A stretch of DNA of 64,000 nucleotides from Epiperipatus broadwayi (lineage: Eukaryota; Onychophora; Udeonychophora; Euonychophora; Peripatidae): assembly GCA_028023455.1 (NCBI GenBank), contig JAQFVV010012476.1, positions 1,901,820-1,965,819 on the forward strand, in the 5' to 3' direction. The notes under the pieces are model-generated. The model did no database searches. It was not told the origin of the DNA and was given only the letters and a program-made list of their open reading frames with translations. Shown piece after piece: positions 10,896-22,569 of the stretch (its first letter is position 1; every line of letters begins with the position of its first letter). The translations under genes were made by a program, and so were the position numbers.

Positions 10896-11312
10896 TATAG
10901 AGGATTTGAACTCAGATTTTCAAGCACCCTTCAACTATCCACACTATCTCATACAGCTGATACACATGACCACACACATGTAGAAAAGATTAATAATCAC
11001 CAATATACGTATTTCGTGCTAAATCAGCACTCATCAGTTGGTCCAGACTATCATCTCTCACACACATATATAATCAATACTCAGTTTATATTAAGATAGC
11101 AAATCTTCATACTTTAATGGACAGGCTTCAATCCACTGCAACCGCCAACTTTACAGCCATCCATATCATTGAAAATCTGTTGGTGAAAACTCAAATTCCA
11201 TGCTGATGCTAATATTATTGCCATGCCCATGTTGACCTGAAGTCACTCTGACCCCTCATGTATAGGATAGCATCCATTAATTACATATAAGAGGGATGGA
11301 CAGAATACAATC
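10896..11312 (-). repeat. HHR repeat family 1, unit 6 (left arm of large palindrome)
   Basis: A minus copy from GAGGATTTGAACTCAG (10901) to the GAGGGATGGACAGAAT edge. Over about 360 bp it is the reverse complement of unit 7. The pair forms the largest palindrome in the window (about 10905-11690, centre about 11270-11324). Confidence 0.85.
10993..11051 (-). ncRNA. Hammerhead ribozyme, family 1, intact
   Basis: Reading in minus: outer stem I AUAGUC with GAUUAU (one G-U wobble), inner stem I CCAA with UUGG, CUGAUGA, stem II GUGCU-GAUUU-AGCAC with a five-pair stem, GAAA, stem III AU/AU around ACGU, and cleavage after the A of GUAUA. All invariant core positions fit the type I hammerhead (stem I open). 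The unpaired UGGA between the stem I halves could serve as the usual loop-loop contact. In vitro activity is not known. Confidence 0.85.
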
Positions 11313-11321
11313 TTAATATGT

Positions 11322-11690
11322 TGACTTCAGGTCAACATGGGCATGGAAATAATATTAGCATCAGCATGGGATTTGAGTTTTCATCATCAGATTTTTAATG
11401 ATATGGATGGCTGAAAAGTTGCCGGTTGCAGTGGATTGAAGCCTGTCCATTAAAGTATGAAGATTTGCTATCTTAATATAAACTGAGCATTGATTATATA
11501 TATGTGTGAGAGATGATAGTCTGGACCAACTGATGAGTGCTGGTTTAGCACGAAATATGTATATTGGTGATTATTAATCTTTTCTACATGTATGTGGTCA
11601 TGTGTATCAGCTGTATGAGATAGTGTGGATAGTTGAAGGGTGCTTGAAAATCTGAGTTCAAATCCTCTATACTTACAATTAAGCTCCCAG
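11322..11690 (+). repeat. HHR repeat family 1, unit 7 (right arm of large palindrome)
   Basis: A plus copy from GACTTCAGGTCAACATGGGC to AAATCCTCTATACTTAC. It lacks the first part of the longer copies. It is inverted relative to unit 6 with an asymmetric centre, so the pair probably arose by inverted insertion or a copying event, not by simple hairpin DNA. Confidence 0.85.
11516..11574 (+). ncRNA. Hammerhead ribozyme, family 1, intact
   Basis: Outer stem I AUAGUC/GAUUAU, inner stem I CCAA/UUGG, CUGAUGA at 11530-11536, stem II GUGCU-GGUUU-AGCAC, GAAA at 11552-11555, stem III of two pairs (A-U, U-A) around loop AUGU, H17 = A at 11563. Predicted cleavage lies between 11563 and 11564. All core bases match the hammerhead consensus. 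Confidence 0.85.
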
Positions 11691-13320
11691 GTTTGTGAAG
11701 AGTGCCTGGTTTCAAATATTTACTAATTATTATTAATAAATTGAAATAACATATTTACACATGTATTTCTTGTAAGTATGTCCTCATTTACATTCATTCA
11801 AAAAATAATAAAACCCTACTGGACTGTAGCTTTATGTTTTTTAAAGAAAATGAATAGCAAAGTATTGTTAATTCTTCATCACAATTAAACATGTTATGAA
11901 TGATTTTCTTTTTTATAATTTTTTATTTCCAATGAAAATGCAAAAGTAGTGTTGTTATAAGCAAAGTATAACCTTTCTAGTTGTTTTGATATTTTAAAAT
12001 TTGTATTGATGTCAGAAACTGTACAGTCATCTCTACTTGTGATTATCTATTTTAAATTGTCTGTTCAACTTTTCAAACTTCAAACTTTCTCATGTAATAG
12101 GACATTTGACAAATTTATTTTTGTCATTGCCAAATCAATAACTTTCATTTCATTACTTAAGAGAATACTTTTATGAATTCTTTTAAAATTTCAAAACAAA
12201 TACATACACAATGCATGTAAGAAAAATCTTGGTTTGTATGCTAAGCATGCTTTCAGTTAACTGGCAATCATGTTCATAGTTATAGCTGTCCAAAAAGATT
12301 GTGATGTCATAACATAACAAGCCTTTTGGACAATAGCTTTTCTTTATATGCATTTTGTATGTTTTTATTTTGAATTACATTGGTCCGAGAAGTTTCTTAA
12401 ATTTTATAATGCTTCTAGTTTTATCACAGAAACATTTTATACCATTTCAAAATTCATAAATGATAAAAGAATTAAAGAATAAAATGTATATATTTTCAAC
12501 ATAATTGGAAAGAAACATTATTAAGAAATGTGATTGGATATAATGTTCTGAAACTGAAAAATGGCCACTACTCTATTATTAAGTTTAAAAAAATTAATAT
12601 TTTTTGTTTATTTACATTTTTTTAGTATGAGTTAAGCAGTATATTTGATACAGCATATAACATAGTTACACTATAGTAACTATTATTGAGATGTAAAAAC
12701 ATTATACCACTTACTAACTGGTGTAATATTTTCTCTATGATACTAACTTAAACAGTTAGATTAGTTGTATAAACATATTTACGTGTGATGATTTTTATTA
12801 CACCTTGATTTGAATTACATGTATATATAAATCTGGTTACTATTAAGTCACTGATAAAATATTGTGTACATTGGAACAGTGGTCATAAAGATTGCAGCCA
12901 TTTAATCCATGATCCTTTGAGTATGCTTTTTGAACCATTTAGTGAATAATTAGAATAGAAATTTAAAAGCTTTAACAGAACTTTATGGTATAGTAGTTGA
13001 AGCCACTAGCTAGTTATCCAATAGTGGTCAGAAAATGGGTCTCTAGATATTCTTAAATGGCAGCAAACTATGATATGAACTTCATTATTAAAAAAAGAAG
13101 TCATTCATTTGATACTTCATTTTATCTTTAAAAGTGACACTTTGATACATTTTTGGCTCCTCATATACTGTTCTAAGCATTCTTTTAGATATTCATGAAG
13201 GGGAGGGACAAAATAATAGTTATAAGTCATGCATTATAAAAATATAAATTAAATAAGATTGTAGTATATGAACAGAAAAAGATAAAAATGTTAAGATTAT
13301 CATGCTTTTGTACAAAAAAA
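11691..13320. other. Gene-free stretch, possible weak foldback at 12200-12360
   Basis: No coding signal. About 12200-12360 has short imperfect complementary ends (ATACATACACAATGCATGTAAG against TATGCATTTTGTATG) and an inner pair AGCTGTCCAAAAAG/CTTTTGGACA, resembling in part the foldback at 2333-2580. Confidence 0.4.
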
Positions 13321-13325
13321 AGAGT

Positions 13326-13356
13326 ACGGCGTCTTTAGCTTAGCTAAAGACGCCGT
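13326..13356. repeat. Perfect 15-bp palindromic hairpin
   Basis: ACGGCGTCTTTAGCT and AGCTAAAGACGCCGT are exact reverse complements around one T. It is GC-rich compared with its surroundings. It is not the histone 3' stem-loop, and no T-run terminator follows directly. About 55 bp downstream, ACGTTCGAACCCGC recalls a tRNA T-arm but its stem does not pair. Confidence 0.85.
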
Positions 13357-13359
13357 TCT

Positions 13360-14003
13360 ATGGTGTGGTTTTTGCGCCAAAACACATTAAAATGCTGTTT
13401 CTGTGGCCGACACGTTCGAACCCGCTTTTTCAATAGTACAACTTTTTTGTTGTGCTACAGAATGCAGGCCGCTATGTCACATCACAGTACAGCATGTATG
13501 TTGCATGGTAGCAAATATATTTTGTGAATTCGCACAATTTATAAAACAGTTACGACTTGATGAGAGAGTTTGTATTTGAATCGGATGGAAATGTTGTTTT
13601 CATTGAATTTTTTTTTTTTTTTAAAGGATTAAAATGTTGATATTTTGTAAAGTAATAATTCTAAGACTTTTTACAATGTACTGTATTGAAGTTTTAATTG
13701 GGAAAATGTTAAAGATCTATGTTTTTAGTGAGTTGCAATTAGGTAACCCGTCAAGTAACGTACTGTTCGTAACATTCCATGAGACAAAGAAGACTTCTAT
13801 CGTGTGTATATTTTTGAAGTAAGAAAAGTACAAATATACAGGTTTTTTTGTAAATTTATTAAAAAGCAAATATTATAAACATGTTTAATAAGTAAAGAAG
13901 ACATTTGTATGTGTTTGTTGTTGTTTAAAAAAGTTTGAGTGTCTTTATTTTGTCCGAGTACGGTTAAGAATTTGAATTTGTTTATTTTAGCATTACAAAC
14001 AGA
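13360..14003. other. Gene-free stretch
   Basis: No supported gene. The 62-aa frame at 13634-13822 has no recognised motif. The sequence CGCATTACAAACAGAA (14475) recurs as AGCATTACAAACAGAA at 13989, on both sides of the telomere-like array. Confidence 0.4.
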
Positions 14004-14005
14004 AC

Positions 14006-14170
14006 ACTAACCCTAAAACTAACCCTAAAACTAACCCTAACCTAACCCTAAACCTAACCCTAAAACTAACCCTAAACCTAACCCTAAAACTAACCCTAAA
14101 CCTAACCCTAAACTAACCCTAAACTAACCCTAAAACTAACCCTAAAACTAACCCTAAATCTAACCGTAAC
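14006..14170 (-). repeat. Interstitial telomere-like array
   Basis: About twenty copies of CCCTAA-type units, most as CTAACCCTAAAA and CTAACCCTAAAC variants, so minus reads degenerate TTAGGG. Non-repetitive DNA continues on both sides, so it is not a chromosome end. The irregular spacing with extra A residues separates it from a pure telomere. Confidence 0.9.
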
Positions 14171-14223
14171 AACTTTTACTTTTATTATGATTATTATTTT
14201 TTAGTTAAACAACACCAAAAAAA

Positions 14224-14340
14224 GTTGTAACACAAGTAAAAAAATATCCGATAGAAAATTGATAAAAAAAAAGCCGTAACACAAGTAAAAAAATATCCGA
14301 TAGAAAATTGATAAAAAAAAAAGCCGTAACACAATTTAAA
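14224..14340 (+). repeat. 49-50 bp tandem repeat, about 2.4 units
   Basis: Units start at 14224, 14273 and 14322 (G(T/C)(T/C)GTAACACAA). The first two share AATATCCGATAGAAAATTG exactly. Confidence 0.85.
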
Positions 14341-14344
14341 AAGT

Positions 14345-15295
14345 ATACGATATAAAACACACAAATCAAATTTTAATTTATTGATTTTATTTTACATTTA
14401 TTATTATCATTTAAATTGTATACGTTAATAAAAAATAATATTTAAAAAAGACGATTTTGTTTTGTTTTTATTTTCGCATTACAAACAGAAAAATTATTAA
14501 AATCAACGGCCCGTGAATGTTCATATTTTATAGTTTTAGCGTGAAATCGACGCCATCCAACGGTGTATTTAGCTATAATACAAGCACCAAAAAAAGATAT
14601 ATTGAACATTTCTAAATTGAAAGTCTGGTTAAAGAATGTGTAAGATTTTTTAATTTACTAATAAACTATTAATAATTGTTATTTATGTATTTATTAATAG
14701 GTGTTTGTTGTGCATAAATGCTTTGTAAAAAATATACCACTTAGAAGTAAATTTGTGAAATGTCTACAAATAAATAAACAGCATAATGACATGTGGTATT
14801 TGAAAAAGTAAGTGAATCTTGGTTCAACTGATGAGATGAGGTTGGTTAAAATGCATCTTGAAATGTATTGGTTTTTTTTTTCAATATCAGTATGTATATA
14901 TTTGAATATTAAGTCATTAATTTTTTATTGTTGGTTTTGAATGTACTTGGAATGGTATTCCTTTTCTTTCTTTTTTTTTTTGATTCTACTCCTGATTTTC
15001 TCCCAGTTAAAAGTTTATTTACAAAAGTAATAAATTTCTATTTTATTCAGTTTTGTAGATAGATATCAGGTATCATAAGGAAATAAGCATTGTTCTAAAT
15101 TCATCAAAGACTTTTCATGTTGTTCCAATTTAATTTACAAACTTATTTTTGCATTGCAAAAATATTTTTATTTATTTCAATAATACTTTTTATTCATAAA
15201 AATAAAATATAATTAATATTTATATATACTAATGTTTTTAAGGATTCACACACAACCCATAAATAAAAAAGGAAGTATTAATTGAGAATTGAAAT
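14345..15295. other. Gene-free stretch
   Basis: AT-rich sequence with poly-T runs. No coding or repeat assignment made. Confidence 0.4.
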
Positions 15296-15299
15296 CTTA

Positions 15300-15490
15300 A
15301 ACTGGATTTCAAGAGAATGTAAAAGGCTCAGAAACAGACCACATATGAGACAGGTGGGTGAAATAAGAAAGTGTGCAGGGGTGGCATGGAGAAGAGAAGC
15401 TAAAGATCAGAGCTGGATTGAGCTTGGAGAGACCTTCATCCTGCAGTGCAATTGATAGTGGTTGTTGATGATGATGATAATGATTAATTG
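15300..15490 (+). pseudogene. LINE 3' end, RTE-like C terminus with microsatellite tail
   Basis: In one frame + reads RLRNRPHMRQVGEIRKCAGVAW (given in two parts: RLRNRPHMRQVG and EIRKCAGVAW), then EAKDQSWIELGETF, ending at a stop near 15450. This follows the familiar pattern of LINE C termini: basic GRP..RW.DDI, then G..W..EA.DR..W. A GATGATGATGATAATGATTAA tail directly follows, as is common for RTE-like 3' ends. Only the last about 50 codons remain. Confidence 0.65.
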
Positions 15491-15519
15491 AGGTCTCGGG
15501 CACAAGTCTTTTTTTCAAT

Positions 15520-15875
15520 ATAAATTAAATCCATAATAATCTTTTTAACACTAATTATTATTGAAAATATTTCAAAATGATGCATTTTCAAATTGAAGAT
15601 TTTGCGAACTAATATTTAAAGCCTTTTTTTCTGAATTATGTGTACAAGATATAAAAAGATAATTATTGGATGTTATGCACACAAAGAGTATTTGAACTTT
15701 TATTAATAAGCTTGCAAATAATGCCCTTTTATGTTAATTAAGTAACCAGATGAGCTACTTTTATCTGGTCCTCACTATTTTATATGGGTGACTAATTAAT
15801 CACTGATATTTTGAAAAAAGTGAAATGCTGCTTTCCAGTGATCTTAACAAAGCCTAGATCTAGCATTTCACTGAA
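15520..15875. other. Gene-free stretch
   Basis: Nothing recognised. Confidence 0.4.
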
Positions 15876-15879
15876 GTAA

Positions 15880-16447
<568 letters not shown>

Positions 16448-16449
16448 TC

Positions 16450-17870
16450 AGATGGTTGAATCATTTAATTGCACATTTACTTGTTTCTGCAACTATCTAT
16501 GATAATAAGTAACATATATTTACGACTATATTTTCATAGGTCGGCTAGCAAAAAAAAAAAAGAACACAGAACAATATTTAATTAGATTAAATGTAAATTC
16601 TAGATAAAACACAATAAATGGAAGTTTTAAAATTCTTCTACTTTAGTGCATCGTGATATAATCTAATTTAGAGTTAAATATTTAATACGTGGAAATGATG
16701 GTGAAGAAATGAAAAAAAGAACAACAATAAGATAGATGGAATTCGTGACTTTGAACAATTTGAAAAAGTAAATAGATGAATGATCCCTACAAAGAAATGA
16801 TATTCATATGATGATCAATGACATCTAATAATAATAATAGGACTGTCAATGCTAATTTGTTTTGGACTCACAGTGTGTACCGTTGAATAAGTTAGCCATT
16901 CTTTTCTCTTTCCATTGTTATATATATTATAGATGACATTTTGTGTATCTTTTCTTCACTTTTTAAAAATATATATTTAGAATAAAAGTAATTTATTTGA
17001 AGAAAGCTTATTTTAAAAAATAGTTCGAGTTTGAAATACTCTTCGCTAGAGCGTCATTTCTTGATTTTGAAATGACTTCCATTCACCTTGTTCTATTTTA
17101 GTAACCTTTTACAAGTAAAAAAAAATATATGTAAAGATCAGAAGTCTTTTTTTTTTTTTTTTAAGGACGTAATTTTTTTTTAAAAAAAGTTAGTTTCTAT
17201 ATTTATGATTTCCGTTCTCCTTTAATCAGGTAAGAAAATCCTTCATCTGCGTTTTTATGACTCGGTACATTATTTTTTTAAATGGAGAATTACGTTTTAA
17301 AAATATGTCTTATTAGACGACTAAAAGTACTTCAAACAAGAACATTGTCATCTTAAAGATAAACGACTTGTCAGCGCCGTAAAAAAAGAAAATATGATTT
17401 TAATTAATAACCCTTTTACGATTATCAATATTACTATGTGCTTATATTTTCTTTTTTACTATTTATGAGTAATGACGATATGGTCGTCGGACTTCGGATA
17501 CGAAGTGGAAAATCCAGTTTCTATGGCCATACCGTGAGTTGAAAAATTTTTAAGGATATTTTCTACTCATACCTGTCATGAAACCAACCCATCTAGTTAT
17601 ATAACTTGCTCAGTCAATAGATGTACTAGCTAGAGGATAAGCAACAAAGAAAATCCAAAAATCATGAGTAATAAAGAGTTGGCTGTTGATGAATAGGCAT
17701 TGCCTAGAAAGAAACTCGTGGATCTTTATTTTTGATGGTTAAGAAGTTCAGTTGGTTTGCAAGTTTTATTTTTTAAATAATTATATGTTTAAAAAGGCTT
17801 AATCTCTCAGCATTTCATTATAAATTTTTATAGTGTTTTGTATTAAATGCATTGAAATAAATTGTTTATA
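16450..17870. other. Gene-free stretch
   Basis: Less repetitive AT-rich DNA with several poly-T and poly-A runs (about 17143-17190). No exon-like frame found. Confidence 0.4.
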
Positions 17871-17879
17871 CAACATATG

Positions 17880-17960
17880 TATATAGATAGTTTTATACCG
17901 ATAGCGGGTTACTGAACATGTGCTTGCCTTATTAATATCTGTGTTAGAATCCAGATTAAT
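17880..17960 (+). repeat. Possible SINE head
   Basis: GATAGCGGGTTACTGAAC and GTTAGAATCCAG are spaced roughly like the A and B boxes of a tRNA, with GTGCTTGCCTTATTAATATC between them. No tail homologous to the clear SINE copies was found, so this is tentative. Confidence 0.3.
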
Positions 17961-18036
17961 CTTTAAGCTGATTTTAAATAGTTGACAATTTTGATTCAAA
18001 GTTAAAAAAAAATTTCAGATTGTCAACCTGTAAATT

Positions 18037-18850
18037 AGGGGTGGGGAACCTCTGGTTCTCAGACCAACTCCAGCCCTCAAAAACTCTCAATATGGCCACT
18101 GAAATTTTCAAAAATGTGTATAAAATGACTCTATATAAAACTTCTATTTAAACACACACATAGTTAAAATATTCGAATTATGAGTTAAGTAAAATATTTA
18201 TTGTCTCAACTATGTTCAACTTTTATAGTAGTTCTAGTTCATTCTACCAGAGGTGCAATATTACAACAAATTGTCTCTATGTTGTAGTCTGTCTGACTAC
18301 AGATTTAATCTGTGCTGCTGAGAACATTTTGTTTGTTTTTATAGAGATTTTCACAGATTAACAAAAATAAAATCAGAATTTTTCTTTATTATTTTTCATT
18401 TATTTTATTAAAATGGCTACACTAAATAAGTTTTAAAAAAATTGACACAGAAAACTGTGCAGTTCAAAAACAAATGGAGCAATGGTTTTTATATATATAA
18501 ATAATAAACAGATGTGTTTGTTGTGCCTAGAAAGTATTTCAATTAATAAAAAACACAATACTAAGAAGCACTATTTATTAAAACACTGATTACAATGAAA
18601 ATATTGGGAAGAAATAAATATTAAAATAGAAAACTTGAAAATAAATATCATCAAGAGTCTAATATCTCTCATAAAAGTCTAAACAAGTCAGAAAATTCTG
18701 TGAAGCTAATTAATTCTAAAGTGGAGTTTATAAATGACTGCATCTTAACTGCTGTAGAATTAATCTGTCCAGAACATAAAAAGAAATTCAAGACTATATA
18801 TATCACAAAGAATAGTTATAAATCAAATTGGAAAAATTGTCATTAAATGT
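18037..18850 (+). pseudogene. hAT transposon remnant with BED-type zinc finger
   Basis: The left edge (AGGGGTGGGGAACCTCTGG at about 18038) matches the usual hAT terminus CAGGGGTGG..AAC. About 470 bp in, at 18512-18588, one frame reads CLLCLESISINKK, then HNTKKHYLLKH: a BED zinc finger with C-x2-C and H-x5-H of ZBED/hAT transposases. Farther on (about 18690-18800) another frame reads FINDCILTAVELICPEHKKKFK, given here as FINDCILTAVE and LICPEHKKKFK, like the early hAT transposase region. Stops and frameshifts show that it is dead. No right terminus was found, so the 3' side is lost or beyond recognition. Confidence 0.6.
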
Positions 18851-19360
18851 GGAACAATCATTAATAATAATATTACTTTATTTTTAATTTCCCAAAAAAA
18901 TTATGGTCCTTACTTGAAAAGGGGAACTTGAAATTGGTCTGTCACCTTTAAAGATTGTTCACACTAATGATTAGAGGTGAATTGATTAATGTTTCATCAA
19001 GTATAGCAGACTAATTTTTAACTCGATTACTTTGTATGGCCTGTGAATATTATAATAAATATCCAAATGGCTATTGGTAGAAGAAAACTTCCCCATCCTT
19101 TCTGTGAACAACCCAATTAGCCATTCAATTATTAATTGGTAATTAGATATCTTGCTGTTATTAGCCAGTAATTTAAATAAAAAATAATTTTAATAAGATA
19201 AAGCGTTAAGAAATCTAAACTGCTCATATCTGGAAATTGTAGTATAAAATAATGTTTTAGCTTTAGACACAGGGGCAAATAAAAAAAACACAACAATTTG
19301 CTAATAATAATGATTCTACAAATAACAATACATAACCACTAATGGTATGCAGTATCAAGA
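18851..19360. other. Gene-free stretch
   Basis: Could include more of the decayed hAT element, but I recognise nothing further. No terminal inverted repeat matching 18037 was found. Confidence 0.35.
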
Positions 19361-19365
19361 GTTTT

Positions 19366-19970
19366 CTTTTTTTTTTCTTAAAATAGTTGATTTTATTGAA
19401 ATAATTTTACAGGGTAGAAATATTTACACAAGCAATAATACATTTCTTATTACTTGTTTTATGGGAACTAGGATGAATGCTTCAATTGTTTGGGAGTTTG
19501 ATGATTTGCCAAGTTTCCTTATACTGGTTTCCTGGTGCTAATTGTTCATCTCTAAGCTTGATCTTCTTGATTTTGGCAAGAATTTGGTTTTGTGGGTTAA
19601 TGACGGAACGACCGAAGATGTGATCACATCTAATTGTCCAGATAGCATAATTTAACATGATAGAAAGTCTTATTTTTGTGAAATTGCCTGCATTGATGAT
19701 TTCTTGCAAATCAAATATTTTGTTTTTGTCAAAGAGCATCCACTTGTTGATGAGGATTCTGTACATTCCAAGAATTGGACATGCAAAGAGAAGATGTGGA
19801 AAAGTTTCATCTTCTCTGTTACACAGTTGGCAGATGGGGCTTATTTTGGAGTGTCCTTGCTTATGCACTAAGAAGGAGTTAGTAGGAAGATCTGATAGAT
19901 TGATTTTTAATATGAAGTCCAGAAATTTGGCTTCTAGCCCCCAAAAGTTGAATTGCTTTATTAATGAGTA
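19366..19970 (-). pseudogene. 5'-truncated LINE with intact zf-RVT C terminus
   Basis: In minus an uninterrupted frame begins at about 19970 inside the coding region (FNFWGLEAKFLDFILKIN) and continues through 19868 to the stop just before 19482. Residues CQLCNREDETFPHLLFAC are the zf-RVT zinc finger (C-x2-C ... H-x4-C). Such domains occupy the C terminus of several LINE clades. A 3' UTR of about 100 bp leads to a T-rich run at 19366-19380, which is the poly(A) tail of the minus-strand element. The open frame of about 160 codons suggests a fairly young, 5'-truncated insertion. The clade is not resolved (CR1/Jockey-like is possible). Confidence 0.7.
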
Positions 19971-20224
19971 ATTAAATATGTTTAGAAATCCTGAAATACT
20001 CTTTTGAGTGCTGTTGACTTAAATAACAGTCTTAGTTGTAGCATGGAAATAATTGTACTATTACTGAATGTAATCTGATATCTCCATGCTACACTAGTGC
20101 TATCTCTGATAATCTTAAGTAATCAAATGGCCATTAGATGGTATAGTACTCTATTTGTAGTATTTGGAATGGAATTCATATATATTAAAAATCATTTGCA
20201 AGACTTTTTTGTTTCTGAAAGCAG

Positions 20225-20440
20225 CTTTTTTAAAAAAAAAAAATTGGGTTTTATTGAAACAAGAATCTAAAGGTGCAAGTTCAACTTCTAAGCAAATAGT
20301 CACTGTGCATATAGGCCAGAAACACCTGAAGAAGAATGGACAATAATACTACTTGAAACATTGTGTAATTACTAACCTGTGTTGTCTATATGTGTGTTAT
20401 TACTAACAAGTTATTTGTATTTGGAAAGAGATATTAAGAT
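20225..20440 (+). repeat. tRNA-headed repeat with HHR-like motif, copy 1
   Basis: It shares, almost base for base, TCTAAAGGTGC(A/G)AGTTCAA, CACTGTGCATATAGGCCAG, ACACCTGAAGAAGA and ATTACTAACAAGTT with 59912-60125. The B-box-like GCAAGTTCAACTTC is kept, but the A box is eroded in this copy. Confidence 0.7.
20326..20400 (+). ncRNA. Hammerhead-like motif (CUGAAGA type)
   Basis: CUGAAGA at 20326-20332 satisfies the CUGANGA core, followed by a hairpin-forming stretch and GAAA at 20355-20358. The putative stem III here has mutations compared with the copy at 60020, and no allowed cleavage triplet is obvious. Treated as a ribozyme-like remnant. Confidence 0.35.
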
Positions 20441-21490
20441 TTTGTCCTTCTTATCTTTTTCTTTCTATTAAAATTAACTGTAAGATGCTAATCATGAAAT
20501 TGAATAAAAATGTATTTTTTAAAATATATACTGCCATCTATTGATATCACTGAACTGATATAATTCAGTTTGTCTCAGTCACCAACATGATTAGGGTGGC
20601 TGAACAACCCTGAAATATTGCATTGTTTTCAATACCTAACATGTGTACAGAATTTGAAGAAAATCTATTCAATAGAAATAAGTTGGAAAACAATAAAAAG
20701 ATTTGATTCAAAATAAATAAACAAAAAAACCGAATTTCTGACCTAAATGAAAGCATTTAATAAAATACCCATCTCTAGATTGATCTCTGTTTTTTATCTT
20801 ACTCAGTAAAGATTAGGATTCAAAGATAAAATATCTAGCAGCTACTTTTACTGATTTGTACTATGTAAGCTGTAAGGTCTTAAACCCAGCCTAATTCACT
20901 TGTATAGTTACAGATCTGACACTAGGTGTTTTTTATATATTTTACAGACTTAATAGGCCTGTTCTTTTCTTTAACTAAAAAGGGTAATTCCAATAACAAT
21001 ATGATAGGAGAATTAACCTGTGTTTAAAACATTTTTTTGTATTATAGAGTAATAGATTGAATAATATAAAAGTGTAAAAGGTAGCTGCTATCTGCATAAA
21101 TGCATTTGTTCCCATTTTAAAGTCTCATTTTCAGTATTTAAAGCATGGGCCAGAAAACACTGCAGATAGGGATTTTGAAGCATTGTATAATCAGTGTTCA
21201 TTAGTTACTCATGCTTACACTAGATGGCTCTATAACAGATTAAAGGTAATTACTTTTCGTAAATACGCATATGAGAGATCATATATGCTTTTGGTATTAA
21301 TTTTTAGACAAAGGATAGGAAGTGCCTACTGTTGTTATAAAACTGAGGTCTATAAAATATAGATAAACTAAACTCGCATCAAATATATGTAACTATATAT
21401 ACAAGTTATCCTGAATATGAAAACTAACTAGAATGATATAAAGAAACAAAAAGTGGTTGCAAGATTCATAAGTGCACTATTCCTCACTTT
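20440..21490. other. Gene-free stretch
   Basis: AT-rich, no motifs recognised. The 63-aa minus frame at 20565-20756 is not supported. Confidence 0.4.
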
Positions 21491-21495
21491 GAATC

Positions 21496-21541
21496 CTGGT
21501 CTTTGATGAAGGGAAAAGCCAGAAACTGGTTAATAATTTGG
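21496..21541 (+). ncRNA. Hammerhead ribozyme remnant, family 2
   Basis: UUGAUGA (C3 lost), AGGGAAAAGCCA, GAAA, CUG, GUU (cleavage triplet altered from GUC). The family 2 order GAAAC-UG-GU is recognisable. Confidence 0.5.
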
Positions 21542-21544
21542 AAT

Positions 21545-22235
21545 TATCTGTATCCATTGATGATTCAATCTCACAAGTCTCTAGAGTAGGGTGAAAATGA
21601 CTTATCATGGCAGAATAGGAGCAATATATGAGGTCATGTGATATTGTTGTTGGTATTAACCAATCAGATTTTCATTTTGATATTAAAAATTAAATCTGCC
21701 AAATTTTACAGAAGTATTGGAAAATAACGTACTTGATAAGTGCAGTCATTATAAAGTATATGTTTAGCCAAAAAAAATAATGCCAACTTTCAATGTGAAG
21801 ATATGTGGATCTCTCTTGAGTGTACTGAGAAAATTCAGATTGACTTGCAGTGATAAATTTATTTCTATTTACAAAGGGATCAATTCTGAAGATTCCACTT
21901 GACTTCTCATGATGTCTGTGACAATGGATATCATTGACATTCTAATGTTTTTATGTAAATCATAACATTATAAAGCCTCATTACAGTTTATAATGCAGTT
22001 TCAAACACAGCAGTTCCAAACAAAAATTGTGTGCAAAGGATGATAATTAATGAAAAGTTAATCCATATCACAATCAGGAGTTGTTGTTCATAAAGAGATA
22101 TTGTTGTTTGGTTATTTTCTTTAAAAAGCCCATTTTTTCAAAATATCATCATACAGAGAACTCAATATATATGCAAGATACTGCTGAATCTTTCTGTAGC
22201 CCTGGTATTAGATTCATATGTATTTAGATTTTTGG
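21545..22235. other. Gene-free stretch
   Basis: AT-rich DNA with no supported feature. Confidence 0.4.
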
Positions 22236-22237
22236 TT

Positions 22238-22565
22238 TAGCAATGATGCAGAATACAAGAGTGGAAATGGTTCAAAAAGTGAGAGTTCAGAGAAAAGAGC
22301 TGTGAATTATATGAGAGTTAAAAAGTGGTACAGGGTATAAGAATTGGAGTGGTTTAGGATATGACAATTGAAATAGTGATGCAGGGTATGCAAATTTTGT
22401 AAAAAGAGTGATGCAGAGTATGGAAGTTGAAAAAGTGATTCAGAGTGTGAGATTTAAAAGAGCACTGAAGAGTAAGAAAGTTTCAGAGAAAAGGGTGATG
22501 CAGAATATGAGAGTGGAAGAAGTGGAACAAGGTGTCAGAGTTGAAGAAATGTTGCAGAGTGTGAT
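22238..22565 (+). repeat. Degenerate minisatellite, about 27-32 bp unit
   Basis: Around ten diverged units of the type GTGATGCAGAGTATGAGAG followed by TTGAAAAA. The period varies. It is purine-rich on + with no open frame. Confidence 0.75.
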
Positions 22566-22569
22566 TTAA

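Noticed and set aside
13326-13356. Histone mRNA 3' stem-loop or intrinsic terminator
   Set aside because: Stem is 15 bp with essentially no loop, sequence does not match the histone stem-loop, no histone frame upstream.
14006-14170. Chromosome end
   Set aside because: Ordinary sequence continues for kilobases on both sides and the array is degenerate, so it is interstitial.
14815-14860. Another hammerhead (ACTGATGAGATGAG)
   Set aside because: CUGAUGAG occurs but no stem II and no GAAA at the proper distance.
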